Of a stretch of DNA of 64,000 nt, positions 11,744 to 20,381 are shown piece by piece. The DNA comes from Burkholderia sp. HI2500 (GTDB lineage Bacteria; Pseudomonadota; Gammaproteobacteria; Burkholderiales; Burkholderiaceae), in assembly GCF_002223055.1 (NCBI RefSeq), contig NZ_NKFL01000004.1, positions 1,364,001 to 1,428,000 of the forward strand. Direction: 5' to 3'. The stretch's first letter is position 1. The number at the start of each line of letters is the position of its first letter. A program made the translations under genes and the position numbers. The notes beneath the pieces were generated by a model. The model was not told where the DNA came from and searched no databases. It saw only the letters and a list, made by a program, of their open reading frames with translations.

Positions 11744-13267
11744 ATGAACGTTGCCGAACGCAAGCCGCTGCCGTGCCCGTCCGACTGGACGTTCGAACTG
11801 CTCGAGGAATACGACACGCACATCTCGCAGGTTGCCGAACAATACGAGCTCGATATCTACCCGATCCAGCTCGAACTGATCAGCGCCGAGCAGATGATGG
11901 ACGCGTATGCGTCGGTCGGGATGCCCGTCAACTACCGTCACTGGTCGTTCGGCAAGCATTTCCTGTCGACCGAGAAGAGCTACCGTCGCGGCCAGATGGG
12001 GCTCGCGTACGAAATCGTCATCAACTCGAACCCGTGCATCGCGTACCTGATGGAAGAGAACACGATGACGATGCAGGCGCTCGTCATCGCGCACGCGGCG
12101 TACGGGCACAACTCGTTCTTCAAGGGCAATTACCTGTTCCGGCTGTGGACCGACGCGCACGCGATCATCGACTATCTCGTGTACGCGAAGAACTACGTCG
12201 CGGAATGCGAGGAGCGCTACGGCCTCGATCGCGTCGAGGAATTGCTCGATTCGTGCCATGCGCTGATGAACTACGGCGTCGACCGCTACAAGCGGCCGCA
12301 GAAGCCTTCGCTGTCGAAGGAAGCCGCGCTGCGGCGCGAGCGCGAGGCGTACCTGCAGTCGCAGGTGAATGAACTGTGGCGCACGCTGCCGGGCAAGAAG
12401 CCCGAGCTGATGGAAGAGCAGGAAGACCGCTATCCGCCCGAGCCGCAGGAGAACCTGCTGTATTTCGCGGAGAAGAATGCACCGCTGCTCGAGCCGTGGG
12501 AGCGGGAAGTGATCCGCATCGTGCGCAAGATCGGCCAGTATTTCTACCCGCAGCGGCAGACGCAGGTGATGAACGAAGGTTGGGCGACGTTCTGGCACTA
12601 CACGCTGCTGAACACGCTGTACAACCAGGGGAAGCTGGAAGACAGCTTCATGATGGAATTCCTGCACTCACACAGCAACGTGGTCTACCAGCCGCCCGTC
12701 ACGAAGCCGTACTACAGCGGGATCAACCCGTATGCGCTCGGCTTCTCGATGATGAGCGACATCCGGCGGATCTGCGAAGCGCCGACGGAAGAGGACTACA
12801 AGTGGTTTCCGGAGATCGCGGGCACCCCGTGGCTGCCGGCGATGCACTACGCAATGCGCAACTTCAAGGACGAGAGCTTCATCGCGCAGTACCTGTCGCC
12901 GAGCCTGATCCGCGACATGCGGCTCTTCTCGGTGCTCGACGACGACATGCGCGATTCGCTCGAGGTGTCGGCGATCCACGACGATTCGGGCTACCAGTAC
13001 GTGAGGCAGGCGCTGTCGCGGCAGTACGACATCCATCACCGTGAGCCGAACATCCAGGTGTGGGCGGTGAATACGCGCGGGGATCGCAGTCTCACGCTGC
13101 GCCACTTCATGACCGACAACCGCCACCTGTCGAACGACAGCGACGAGGTGCTCAAGCACATGGCGCGGCTCTGGCAATTCGACGTGTTCCTGGAAAGCGT
13201 CGACGAGGCCGGCACCGTGCGCAAGCGCTACGAGTGCCGCTACGTGCCGCCGGAGGTGCGGATCTGA
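11744..13267 (+). CDS. spoVR: SpoVR/YcgB family protein
   Basis: 507 aa from ATG 11744, very close to E. coli YcgB in length and in strings such as SAEQMMDAYASVGMPVNY, GLAYEIVINSNPCIAYLMEE, QTQVMNEGWATFWHYT and SGINPYALGFSM. The HExxH-free but His-rich core is typical of the family; no enzyme activity is established. Start choice: AAGGAAG (11732-11738) precedes ATG 11744 and gives the family length, but an in-frame ATG at 11588 overlaps the yeaH stop and would add 52 low-complexity residues (Pro/Ala/Arg-rich). Third gene of the prkA module. Confidence 0.92.
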   Translation: MNVAERKPLPCPSDWTFELLEEYDTHISQVAEQYELDIYPIQLELISAEQMMDAYASVGMPVNYRHWSFGKHFLSTEKSYRRGQMGLAYEIVINSNPCIAYLMEENTMTMQALVIAHAAYGHNSFFKGNYLFRLWTDAHAIIDYLVYAKNYVAECEERYGLDRVEELLDSCHALMNYGVDRYKRPQKPSLSKEAALRREREAYLQSQVNELWRTLPGKKPELMEEQEDRYPPEPQENLLYFAEKNAPLLEPWEREVIRIVRKIGQYFYPQRQTQVMNEGWATFWHYTLLNTLYNQGKLEDSFMMEFLHSHSNVVYQPPVTKPYYSGINPYALGFSMMSDIRRICEAPTEEDYKWFPEIAGTPWLPAMHYAMRNFKDESFIAQYLSPSLIRDMRLFSVLDDDMRDSLEVSAIHDDSGYQYVRQALSRQYDIHHREPNIQVWAVNTRGDRSLTLRHFMTDNRHLSNDSDEVLKHMARLWQFDVFLESVDEAGTVRKRYECRYVPPEVRI

Positions 13268-13294
13268 ACGTCGCCAGCAGAAAGTTTGCATCGG

Positions 13295-13320
13295 ACGCCA
13301 GCCTTGCGGCTGGCGTTTTC
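13295..13320 (+). terminator. Intrinsic terminator of the prkA-yeaH-spoVR operon
   Basis: ACGCCAGCC (13295-13303)/GGCTGGCGT (13308-13316), 9-bp perfect stem with TTGC loop, followed by TTTTC. It lies 28 nt after the spoVR stop. Confidence 0.85.
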
Positions 13321-13500
13321 ATATGACGAACGCGTGGCAGGAGAAAAATTTTCTACATCCGGACGAACCCGGAGAGCCCGTTACTTTACATTTCGCTAAA
13401 ATTCCATAGCGCCGTGCGCCGGAACCGGTGCCACGTACGATCGCACGCGGCGGCCCCCAGCCGTCTCGCCCAGAAAGCACTAAAAGGAACTGACCAATCC

Positions 13501-14805
13501 ATGGACGTCCAGACCGACCAAGCTGCGCTGTCCGCGCATGACACCCGGCGGCGCGTGTTCGCCATCGTCGGCGCCTCGTCGGGCAACCTCGTCGAGTGGT
13601 TCGACTTCTACATCTACTCGTTCTGCGCGCTGTACTTCGCGCCGGCGTTCTTCCCGAGCGGCAACACGACGACGCAGCTGCTGAACACGGCCGGGGTGTT
13701 CGCGGCCGGCTTCCTGATGCGCCCGATCGGCGGCTGGCTGTTCGGCCGCATCGCCGACCGCCACGGCCGCCGCAACGCGATGATGATCTCGGTGCTGATG
13801 ATGTGCGGCGGCTCGCTCGTGATCGCGGTGCTGCCGACCTATGCGCAGATCGGCGCGCTCGCGCCGGCGCTGCTGCTGATCGCGCGGCTGTTCCAGGGGC
13901 TGTCGGTGGGCGGCGAATACGGCACGAGCGCGACCTACATGAGCGAGGTGGCGCTGAAGGGCCGTCGCGGCTTCTTCGCGTCGTTCCAGTACGTGACGCT
14001 GATCGGCGGCCAGCTGTGCGCGCTGCTCGTGCTCGTGATCCTGCAGCAGACGCTGTCGGCCGACGAACTGAAGGCGTGGGGCTGGCGCATTCCGTTCGTG
14101 GTCGGCGCGGCGGCCGCGCTGATCTCGCTGTACCTGCGCAAGTCGCTCGACGAGACGTCGACGACCGCATCGCGCGACAAGAAAAACGCGGGCACGATTC
14201 GCGGCGTGTGGCAGCACAAGGGCGCGTTCTTCACGGTGGTCGGCTTCACGGCCGGCGGCTCGCTGATCTTCTACACGTTCACGACGTACATGCAGAAGTA
14301 CCTCGTGAACACGGCCGGCATGCATGCGAAGACGGCCAGCAACGTGATGACCGTCGCGCTGCTCGTCTACATGCTGATGCAGCCGGTGTTCGGCGCGCTG
14401 TCCGACAAGATCGGCCGCCGCACGTCGATGATCCTGTTCGGTTCGTTCGCGGTGATCGGCACGGTGCCGCTGATGCATGCGCTGAAGGACGTGACGAGCC
14501 CGGTGGCCGCATTCGTGCTGATCACCGTCGCGCTCGCGATCGTCAGCTTCTACACGTCGATCAGCGGGCTGATCAAGGCCGAGATGTTCCCGCCGGAAGT
14601 GCGCGCGATGGGCGTCGGCCTGTCATATGCGGTCGCGAACGCGATCTTCGGCGGTTCCGCCGAGTACGTCGCGCTGTGGTTCAAGTCGATCGGCAGCGAG
14701 GAAACCTTCTACTGGTACGTGACCGTGCTGTGCGCGATCTCGCTGCTCGTGTCGTGGCGGATGCGCGATCCGAGCAAGGAAGGGTATCTGCGTCACGAGC
14801 CGTGA
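13501..14805 (+). CDS. kgtP: MFS metabolite:H+ symporter, alpha-ketoglutarate permease-like
   Basis: A 434-aa, 12-TM transporter of the MHS branch. Its sequence follows E. coli KgtP closely: [69 protein letters not shown] and [20 protein letters not shown]. It should import alpha-ketoglutarate or a similar dicarboxylate with protons. ATG 13501 has AAGG 12-13 nt upstream, slightly far. It is a single-gene unit with terminators before and after. Confidence 0.9.
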   Translation: MDVQTDQAALSAHDTRRRVFAIVGASSGNLVEWFDFYIYSFCALYFAPAFFPSGNTTTQLLNTAGVFAAGFLMRPIGGWLFGRIADRHGRRNAMMISVLMMCGGSLVIAVLPTYAQIGALAPALLLIARLFQGLSVGGEYGTSATYMSEVALKGRRGFFASFQYVTLIGGQLCALLVLVILQQTLSADELKAWGWRIPFVVGAAAALISLYLRKSLDETSTTASRDKKNAGTIRGVWQHKGAFFTVVGFTAGGSLIFYTFTTYMQKYLVNTAGMHAKTASNVMTVALLVYMLMQPVFGALSDKIGRRTSMILFGSFAVIGTVPLMHALKDVTSPVAAFVLITVALAIVSFYTSISGLIKAEMFPPEVRAMGVGLSYAVANAIFGGSAEYVALWFKSIGSEETFYWYVTVLCAISLLVSWRMRDPSKEGYLRHEP

Positions 14806-14848
14806 TCGGCTGCGCAGTGTGCGCATCGAGCGCATTCGCATCATGACG

Positions 14849-14880
14849 AACGTCCCGCCATCCGGCGGGACGTTTTTTTT
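14849..14880 (+). terminator. Intrinsic terminator after kgtP
   Basis: A perfect 11-bp stem AACGTCCCGCC/GGCGGGACGTT with 4-nt loop and a run of eight T (14873-14880). It is textbook-like and also separates kgtP from the convergent LysR gene. Confidence 0.92.
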
Positions 14881-14891
14881 GCGGCATGCGA

Positions 14892-15821
14892 TTACGCGGG
14901 CGGAGGCGTCGCGTGGTCGGACGCCGGATCGGATGCGCTCGACAGGCTACCTTGCTCGACCAGCCATTCGAACATCCGCTCGACGATCGGCGAGCGCGAC
15001 GGGCCTTCCATGCGCGACAGCCACCACGTGGTGCCGGGCAGGCGCGGGTAATCGGCGAGCACGGTCAGCGTGCGCTGGTCGATGCCTGCCTGCGCGACGA
15101 GGCGCGGCAGGCACGCGATGCCGCGGCCGCGCAGCACGGCGTCCAGCACGAGCCGCTGGTCGTCGTAGATCGCATGCATCCGGAATGCCGACAGCTGCTC
15201 GCGAAACACCGTCGCGAGACGCTCGTCGGTCAGGCTGGCTTCGAGACAGATGACGCCCACGTGCTGCGGGTGCGCGTCGCGCGGCACGCGTTCGAGTTGT
15301 TCCGCCAGCGGCGTCGCGCACACCGTCACCCATTCGTCCCGCATGAACGGGATATCGAGCAGGCCGGGCTGCAGCATCGGCCGCGTGCCGATCGTCATGT
15401 CGACGTCGATCTCGTCGACGTAGCGCGCGGTTTCGTCGGTCGACAGCAGCGGGCACAGGTCGGGCAGCGCGTGCTGCAACTGCTCGAGGCGCGGCTGCAG
15501 CCAGCCATGCAGCAACGGCGCGGGACACACGAGCACGACGAGCCCCGGGTTCAGGTAGGTCGCGATGCGGTCGAGGCCGCCACGCAACGTGTCCATCGCG
15601 CGCTGCACGCTGCGCTGCAGGACCTCGCCGGCGATGGTCAGTTCGACGCCGCGGCCGCGCCGGCGGAACAGCGGCTGACCGAGTTGCGCTTCGAGCTGCT
15701 GGATCTGATGGCTGATCGCCGATTGCGACAGGTGCAGCTCGTCGGCCGCGCGCGAGAAATTACCCAATCGGGCCGCGGCTTCGAAGCCGGTCAGCAGTTT
15801 CAAGGAAGGAACGCGTTGCAT
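14892..15821 (-). CDS. LysR-family regulator, divergent from the agmatine locus
   Basis: 309 aa from ATG 15821 (a TTG at 15854 would add 11 residues). The winged HTH is clear: ARLGNFSRAADELHLSQSAI then SHQIQQLEAQLGQPLFRRRG, followed by the effector-binding domain. The C-terminus is Pro/Ser-rich. Divergent placement 101 nt from aguA, with inverted repeats between, suggests it controls agmatine/putrescine catabolism; this is inferred from position. The inducer is unknown. Confidence 0.88.
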   Translation of the reverse strand: MQRVPSLKLLTGFEAAARLGNFSRAADELHLSQSAISHQIQQLEAQLGQPLFRRRGRGVELTIAGEVLQRSVQRAMDTLRGGLDRIATYLNPGLVVLVCPAPLLHGWLQPRLEQLQHALPDLCPLLSTDETARYVDEIDVDMTIGTRPMLQPGLLDIPFMRDEWVTVCATPLAEQLERVPRDAHPQHVGVICLEASLTDERLATVFREQLSAFRMHAIYDDQRLVLDAVLRGRGIACLPRLVAQAGIDQRTLTVLADYPRLPGTTWWLSRMEGPSRSPIVERMFEWLVEQGSLSSASDPASDHATPPPA

Positions 15822-15840
15822 CGAGGTATGAGGCAGATTG

Positions 15841-15868
15841 ATTGATTCGGCCAAGAAATATCAATATT
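15841..15868. promoter_or_regulatory. Candidate LysR operator between lysR and aguA
   Basis: Two overlapping inverted repeats in an AT-rich patch: ATTGAT (15841-15846)/ATCAAT (15860-15865) with a 13-bp spacer, and a perfect palindrome AATAT-CA-ATATT (15857-15868). Position and symmetry fit a LysR regulatory site; which repeat is bound is unknown. Confidence 0.5.
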
Positions 15869-15922
15869 CATCAAGTTTAACCTGACGCACAATCGGCCAT
15901 CAATCACAACGGAGGCTGAACG

Positions 15923-16960
15923 ATGGGTCGCTTTGATGCTCGCCAGCGCGGTTACCGGATGCCCGCGGAATGGGAATCCATGGATGCCACGTGGCTCGGA
16001 TGGCCGGTTCTCCACGATCGCGAGGATCTGTGGGGGAGCCACTACGCGCAGGTGTGCCGCGAATTCGCGCTGGTTGCGCGGACGATCGCCCGCTACCAGC
16101 GCTGCGTGGTGGCCGCGCACCACAGCCAGGCCGACGCCGCGCGCGAGATGGTCGGCGCGAGCGTCGACGTGCTGCCGGTCGCGGCCGAGGACAACTGGCT
16201 GCGCGACTGCGGGCCGGTCTTCCTGGTGAGCGAACAGCGCGGGCTGGGCGCGGCCGTGTTCCGCTTCAACTGCTGGGGCGAGAAGTACCAGCCGTACGAC
16301 GGCTGCCAGCAGGCCGGGCAGGACATCGCCCGCGCGGCCGGCGCCGAGATCTTCAATTCGCACCTGGTGCTGGAGGGCGGCGCGTTCTACGTCGATGGGC
16401 AGGGCACGCTGGTCACCACCGAGAGCTGCCTGCTGCATCCGAATCGCAATCCGCACCTGAGCCGCGCGGAAATCGAAACTGAGCTGCGCCGCATGCTGGG
16501 CGTCGAGAAGATCATCTGGCTGCCGGGCAATCCCGACGAAGTGGAGACGAACGGGCACGTGGACGGCATCGCATCGTTCATCGCACCCGGCCGGATGCTG
16601 TGCCAGACCGCGCTGCCGGAGCAGGGCGACTATTTTCACGTGATGCGGGAAAACCGTCGCGCGCTGGAGCTGGCGACCGACGCGGCGGGGCGTCGCTTCG
16701 AGCTGCTCGACCTGCCGTCGCCGATCGTCACCGAACGCTTCGGCTCCGAGCGCTACTGCGATTGCTACGCGAACTACATTCTGGTGAACGGCGCAGTGAT
16801 CGTGTCCGCGTTCGGCGTCGAGCAGGATCAGGCCGCGCGCGAGGCATTCGGTCGCGCGTTTCCCGGGCGCAACGTGGAGATGCTGCCGATCCCGACGTTG
16901 TCGGTCGGCGGCGGCAGCATCCACTGCTCGACGCAGCAGCAGCCGTGCGTCGCGAACTGA
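15923..16960 (+). CDS. aguA: Agmatine deiminase, cytosolic type
   Basis: A 345-aa member of the peptidyl-arginine-deiminase-like (PAD_porph) guanidine-modifying superfamily that converts agmatine to N-carbamoylputrescine plus ammonia. Conserved blocks: NWLRDCGPVF, RFNCWGEKY, LVLEGGAFYVDG, NGHVDG and GGGSIHCSTQQQP with nucleophile Cys335. There is no signal peptide. ATG 15923 has GGAGG 8 nt upstream. Followed 46 nt later by aguB, whose enzyme uses its product. Confidence 0.93.
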   Translation: MGRFDARQRGYRMPAEWESMDATWLGWPVLHDREDLWGSHYAQVCREFALVARTIARYQRCVVAAHHSQADAAREMVGASVDVLPVAAEDNWLRDCGPVFLVSEQRGLGAAVFRFNCWGEKYQPYDGCQQAGQDIARAAGAEIFNSHLVLEGGAFYVDGQGTLVTTESCLLHPNRNPHLSRAEIETELRRMLGVEKIIWLPGNPDEVETNGHVDGIASFIAPGRMLCQTALPEQGDYFHVMRENRRALELATDAAGRRFELLDLPSPIVTERFGSERYCDCYANYILVNGAVIVSAFGVEQDQAAREAFGRAFPGRNVEMLPIPTLSVGGGSIHCSTQQQPCVAN

Positions 16961-17006
16961 GCGACGTTTCGTCAGCGGTTTCCGGTTCGACCGAGGAGCA
17001 ATCGCA

Positions 17007-17921
17007 ATGCCGTCCAAACACATTACCGTCGCCGCCGTCCAGATGGCGTCGGGCAGCTGGAATCTCGAAGACAACATGGCCACCGCGGAGCGCCTGGTCC
17101 GCGCGGCCGCCGCACAGGGCGCGAATCTCGTGCTGTGCCCGGAGCTGTTCGCGATGCCGTATTTCTGCCTCGACCAGAACGTGCGTCATCTCGAGCTTGC
17201 GCAGCCGTTCGAAGGCAACGCGCAGATCGCCCGTTTCGCGGCGCTGGCCGGCGAGCTCGGCGTCGTGCTGCCGATCGGCTTCTTCGAGCGCGCGGGCAAT
17301 GCCGCGTACAACTCGATCGCCGTGGCCGACGCGGACGGGCGCGTGCTCGGCGTCTATCGCAAGACGCATATCCCGGACGGGCCGGGCTATACGGAGAAGT
17401 TCTATTTCACGCCGGGCGACACCGGCTTCAAGGTGTGGGACACGCGCTTCGGCCGGATCGGCATCGGCATCTGCTGGGACCAGTGGTATCCGGAAACGGC
17501 GCGCAGCCTCGCGCTGATGGGCGCCGAGATCCTGTGCTTTCCGACCATCATCGGCTCGGAGCCGTTCAGCAGTGCGTTCGATTCGTCCGGCCACTGGCAG
17601 CGCACGATGCAGGGCCACGCGGCCGCCAACATGGTGCCGGTCGTGGCCGCGAACCGGATCGGCCGCGAAGTCGGCTTCGGCAACGGCAATCCGGCGCAGC
17701 AGGGGCTCACGGGCGTGTTCTACGGGTCGAGTTTCATCGCGGATCACACCGGCGAGAAGCGGGCCGAGGCGAACCGCACCGATGAAGCCGTGCTCGTGCA
17801 CACGTTCGATCTCGACGCGATCCGCGCCGACCGGCAATCGTGGGGCTTTTTCCGCGATCGCCGCCCGGAGATGTACCGCACGTTGCTGACCAGCGACGGC
17901 GTGTCGTCGTGTTATCGATGA
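17007..17921 (+). CDS. aguB: N-carbamoylputrescine amidase
   Basis: A 304-aa nitrilase-superfamily enzyme that hydrolyses N-carbamoylputrescine to putrescine, CO2 and ammonia. The catalytic triad is visible: Glu46 (PELF), Lys119 (KTHIPDGPGY) and Cys156 (GICWDQWYPE). Length and motifs match AguB/CPA. ATG 17007 follows GAGGAG. It forms an operon with aguA upstream and a PotF-like binding protein 10 nt downstream. Confidence 0.93.
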   Translation: MPSKHITVAAVQMASGSWNLEDNMATAERLVRAAAAQGANLVLCPELFAMPYFCLDQNVRHLELAQPFEGNAQIARFAALAGELGVVLPIGFFERAGNAAYNSIAVADADGRVLGVYRKTHIPDGPGYTEKFYFTPGDTGFKVWDTRFGRIGIGICWDQWYPETARSLALMGAEILCFPTIIGSEPFSSAFDSSGHWQRTMQGHAAANMVPVVAANRIGREVGFGNGNPAQQGLTGVFYGSSFIADHTGEKRAEANRTDEAVLVHTFDLDAIRADRQSWGFFRDRRPEMYRTLLTSDGVSSCYR

Positions 17922-17931
17922 GGGAGGCCCG

Positions 17932-19044
17932 ATGAAACGGAAAGGAGGGTTGCGCTTCGTGGTGCCGGGCCTCGCGCTGTGCGTGCTGGCCGGCACGGCC
18001 CGCGCCGACGAAGAGAAGGTGCTGAACCTGTACAACTGGAGCAATTACTTCGCGCCGGATACGCTGGCCGGCTTCGAGAAGGAAACCGGCATCAAGGTGC
18101 GCTACGACGCGTACGACAGCGACGAGACGCTGCAGTCGAAGCTGCTGACCGGCAACAGCGGCTACGACCTCGTGTGGCCGACCAACGACTTCATGGCCAA
18201 GCAGATCCAGGCCGGCGTGTTTCGCAAGCTCGACAAGAACCGGCTGCCGAACCTGAAGTATCTCGATCCGTCGCTGCTGAAGCAGATGGCGCAATCCGAT
18301 CCGGGCAACCAGTATGGCGTGCCGTACATGTGGGGCACCGTGGGCGTCGGCTACGACCGCGCCAGGGTGCGCGCGATCCTCGGCAAGGACATGCCGGCCG
18401 ACAGCCTCGACCTGCTGTTCAAGCCGGAGATCGCGGCGCGCGTCGCCGCGAAGTGCGGGCTGGGCCTGCAGGATTCCGCGAGCACCGTGCTGCCGCTGGC
18501 GCTGCGCTATGTCGGCCGCGATCCGATGCACCCGTCCGCGCAGGACTATGCAGCCGCGCAGGCGATGCTGATGAAGATCCGGCCGTTCATCCGCGAGTTC
18601 GTCAATTCGTCCGATGCCAACGAGCTGATCGACGGCGAGCTGTGCGTGACGGTCGGCTTCTCCGGCGCGATCAACCTGGCCGCGCAGAAGGCGAAGGCGC
18701 GCGATCCGAAACGCGACGTCGTGTACGACATTCCGCGGATCGGCACCCTGATGTGGTTCGACGCGATGGTCATCCCGGCCTCCGCGAAGCATCCGGACAA
18801 CGCGCATGCGTTCATCAACTACATCCTGCGTCCGGACGTGATCGCGAGGATCTCGAATTCGACGCGCTACGCGAATGCGAACCAGGGCGCGCTGAAGCTG
18901 ATGGACCTGGCGCTGGTACGCGATCCCGGCATTTATCCGGACGAGGCGACGCGGCGCACGCTGTTCACGCCGATCGCCGAATCGCCGGCCGCGATGCGTG
19001 TGGAAGGCCGGACCTGGCTCGGCTTCAAGACGGCGCGGCCGTGA
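17932..19044 (+). CDS. potF: Putrescine/polyamine ABC transporter binding protein (PotF-like)
   Basis: 370 aa with a signal peptide (cleavage near TARA|DEEK). The mature protein begins VLNLYNWSNYFAPDTL, the hallmark of PotD/PotF polyamine-binding proteins, and continues with GYDLVWPTNDFMAKQIQAG. It would bind putrescine or a related amine in the periplasm. No potGHI membrane/ATPase genes are next to it, so it must use a transporter encoded elsewhere. Tight spacing to aguB supports one transcript. Confidence 0.88.
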   Translation: MKRKGGLRFVVPGLALCVLAGTARADEEKVLNLYNWSNYFAPDTLAGFEKETGIKVRYDAYDSDETLQSKLLTGNSGYDLVWPTNDFMAKQIQAGVFRKLDKNRLPNLKYLDPSLLKQMAQSDPGNQYGVPYMWGTVGVGYDRARVRAILGKDMPADSLDLLFKPEIAARVAAKCGLGLQDSASTVLPLALRYVGRDPMHPSAQDYAAAQAMLMKIRPFIREFVNSSDANELIDGELCVTVGFSGAINLAAQKAKARDPKRDVVYDIPRIGTLMWFDAMVIPASAKHPDNAHAFINYILRPDVIARISNSTRYANANQGALKLMDLALVRDPGIYPDEATRRTLFTPIAESPAAMRVEGRTWLGFKTARP

Positions 19045-19120
19045 CCGCGCATCACGAAGCCGCCGAACGATTGAAACAACCGAAGCAAACGAAGCAACCG
19101 GCAAGCGAAAGAGGAATGCC

Positions 19121-19197
19121 ATGACAACGAGACGTCAACTGTTGCAACGCGGCCTGTCCGTATCGGGGGCGGCGCTGGCCGCCGGCGCGCTCGGGGG
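19121..19197 (+). other. Out-of-frame signal-peptide segment of the second agmatine deiminase
   Basis: ATG 19121, preceded by AGAGGAATG, encodes MTTRRQLLQRGLSVSGAALA and onward, a Tat-like leader, in frame 2. The conserved enzyme is in frame 3. Removing one G from the run of five at 19193-19197 would join them and place AHAQ, a good cleavage site, directly before the mature enzyme. This segment therefore belongs to the gene annotated at 19197-20231. Confidence 0.75.
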
Positions 19198-20231
19198 TGC
19201 TCGGCCGCGCCGCGCACGCGCAGCAGGGCGCAACCTGGCACATGCCGGACGAGGGCGCGCCGCACACGGCGACCTGGATGGCGTTCGGCCCGAGCGAGGA
19301 CATCTGGGGCGCGCGGCTGTTGCCCGTTGCGCGCGCGAACCTGGCCGCGATCGCGAAGGCGATCGCCGCGCACGAGCCGCTCAAGATGCTGGTGCGCGAG
19401 CAGGACTATGCGATCGCATCGCGGCTGTGCGGTTCATCGGTCGAGCTCGTCCAGCACCCGGTCGACGATCTGTGGATGCGCGACACGGGGCCCGTGTTCG
19501 TGAAGAACGCGTCGGGCCAGCTCGGCGGCGTGAGCTTCAATTTCAACGGCTGGGGCAACAAGCAGGAGCACGACCAGGACGCGGAAGTCGCGCCGTTCGT
19601 GGCGGAGCGCGCCGGTGCGCGGCTGCTCGACACGCGGCTGGTGCTCGAAGGCGGCGGCATCGAGGTGGACGGCGAGGGCACGGCGATCATCACGCGCAGC
19701 TGCGTGCTCAACCGCAACCGCAATCCGGGCGTCAGCCAGGCACAGTGCGAGGCGGAGCTGAGCCGGCTGCTGGGGCTGAAGAAGATCATCTGGTTGCCGG
19801 GCATCGCGGGCAAGGACATCACCGACGGGCATACCGACTTCTATGCGCGCTTCACGAGCCCGGGTGTGGTGGTGGCCGGGCTCGATACCGATCCGTCTTC
19901 ATACGACCACGCGGTGACGCGGCAGCATCTGGAGATCCTGCGGAAATCCACCGATGCAAAGGGCCGCCCGTTGAAGGTCGTCGTGCTGCCGGGGCCGAAG
20001 TCCGTCCGGCATCAATACGAGAACGATGAGTTCGCGGCCGGCTACATCAACTTCTACGTGTGCAACCGCGCGGTGATCGCGCCGGCGTTCGGCGACAGCC
20101 GCGCCGACCGCAATACGCGCGACACGCTCGTCGACCTGTTTCCGGGGCGCGAGATCATCCAGCTGAACATCGACGGCATCGCCGCGGGCGGCGGCGGCAT
20201 CCACTGCACGACGCAACAGCAGCCGGCCTGA
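19197..20231 (+). CDS. Agmatine deiminase family protein, exported type, frameshifted in its signal peptide
   Basis: The enzyme domain is complete (344 aa in this frame): DLWMRDTGPVF, FNFNGWGNKQ, LVLEGGGIEVDG, TDGHTDFYARF and GGGGIHCTTQQQP, with the catalytic Cys at residue 337 of this frame. The frame begins at a GTG inside the G5 run and lacks a ribosome site, whereas the natural start and Tat-like signal lie in another frame from 19121. As read, the full precursor would not be made: either a sequencing error, slippage at G5, or a decaying gene. An intact precursor would be a periplasmic deiminase, about 369 aa. Confidence 0.8.
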   Translation: MLGRAAHAQQGATWHMPDEGAPHTATWMAFGPSEDIWGARLLPVARANLAAIAKAIAAHEPLKMLVREQDYAIASRLCGSSVELVQHPVDDLWMRDTGPVFVKNASGQLGGVSFNFNGWGNKQEHDQDAEVAPFVAERAGARLLDTRLVLEGGGIEVDGEGTAIITRSCVLNRNRNPGVSQAQCEAELSRLLGLKKIIWLPGIAGKDITDGHTDFYARFTSPGVVVAGLDTDPSSYDHAVTRQHLEILRKSTDAKGRPLKVVVLPGPKSVRHQYENDEFAAGYINFYVCNRAVIAPAFGDSRADRNTRDTLVDLFPGREIIQLNIDGIAAGGGGIHCTTQQQPA

Positions 20232-20240
20232 GCACGGCCG

Positions 20241-20265
20241 CGGGCCGGCATGTGTGACCGGCCCG
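20241..20265 (+). repeat. Inverted repeat after the second agmatine deiminase
   Basis: CGGGCCGG/CCGGCCCG, 8-bp perfect stem with 9-nt loop, no U-tract. A second hairpin, TCCGTCT-TGCG-AGACGGA (20318-20335), lies in the leader of the next gene. Roles unknown; either may tune read-through. Confidence 0.4.
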
Positions 20266-20381
20266 TACGACCGTAGCAGGCAGCAGTTCATTCCGGACTA
20301 CTGAAAACAATGCGGAGTCCGTCTTGCGAGACGGAAGCCGGCGTGCACGCGTGCGCGCCGACCGCACAAAGGAGTTGAAAC

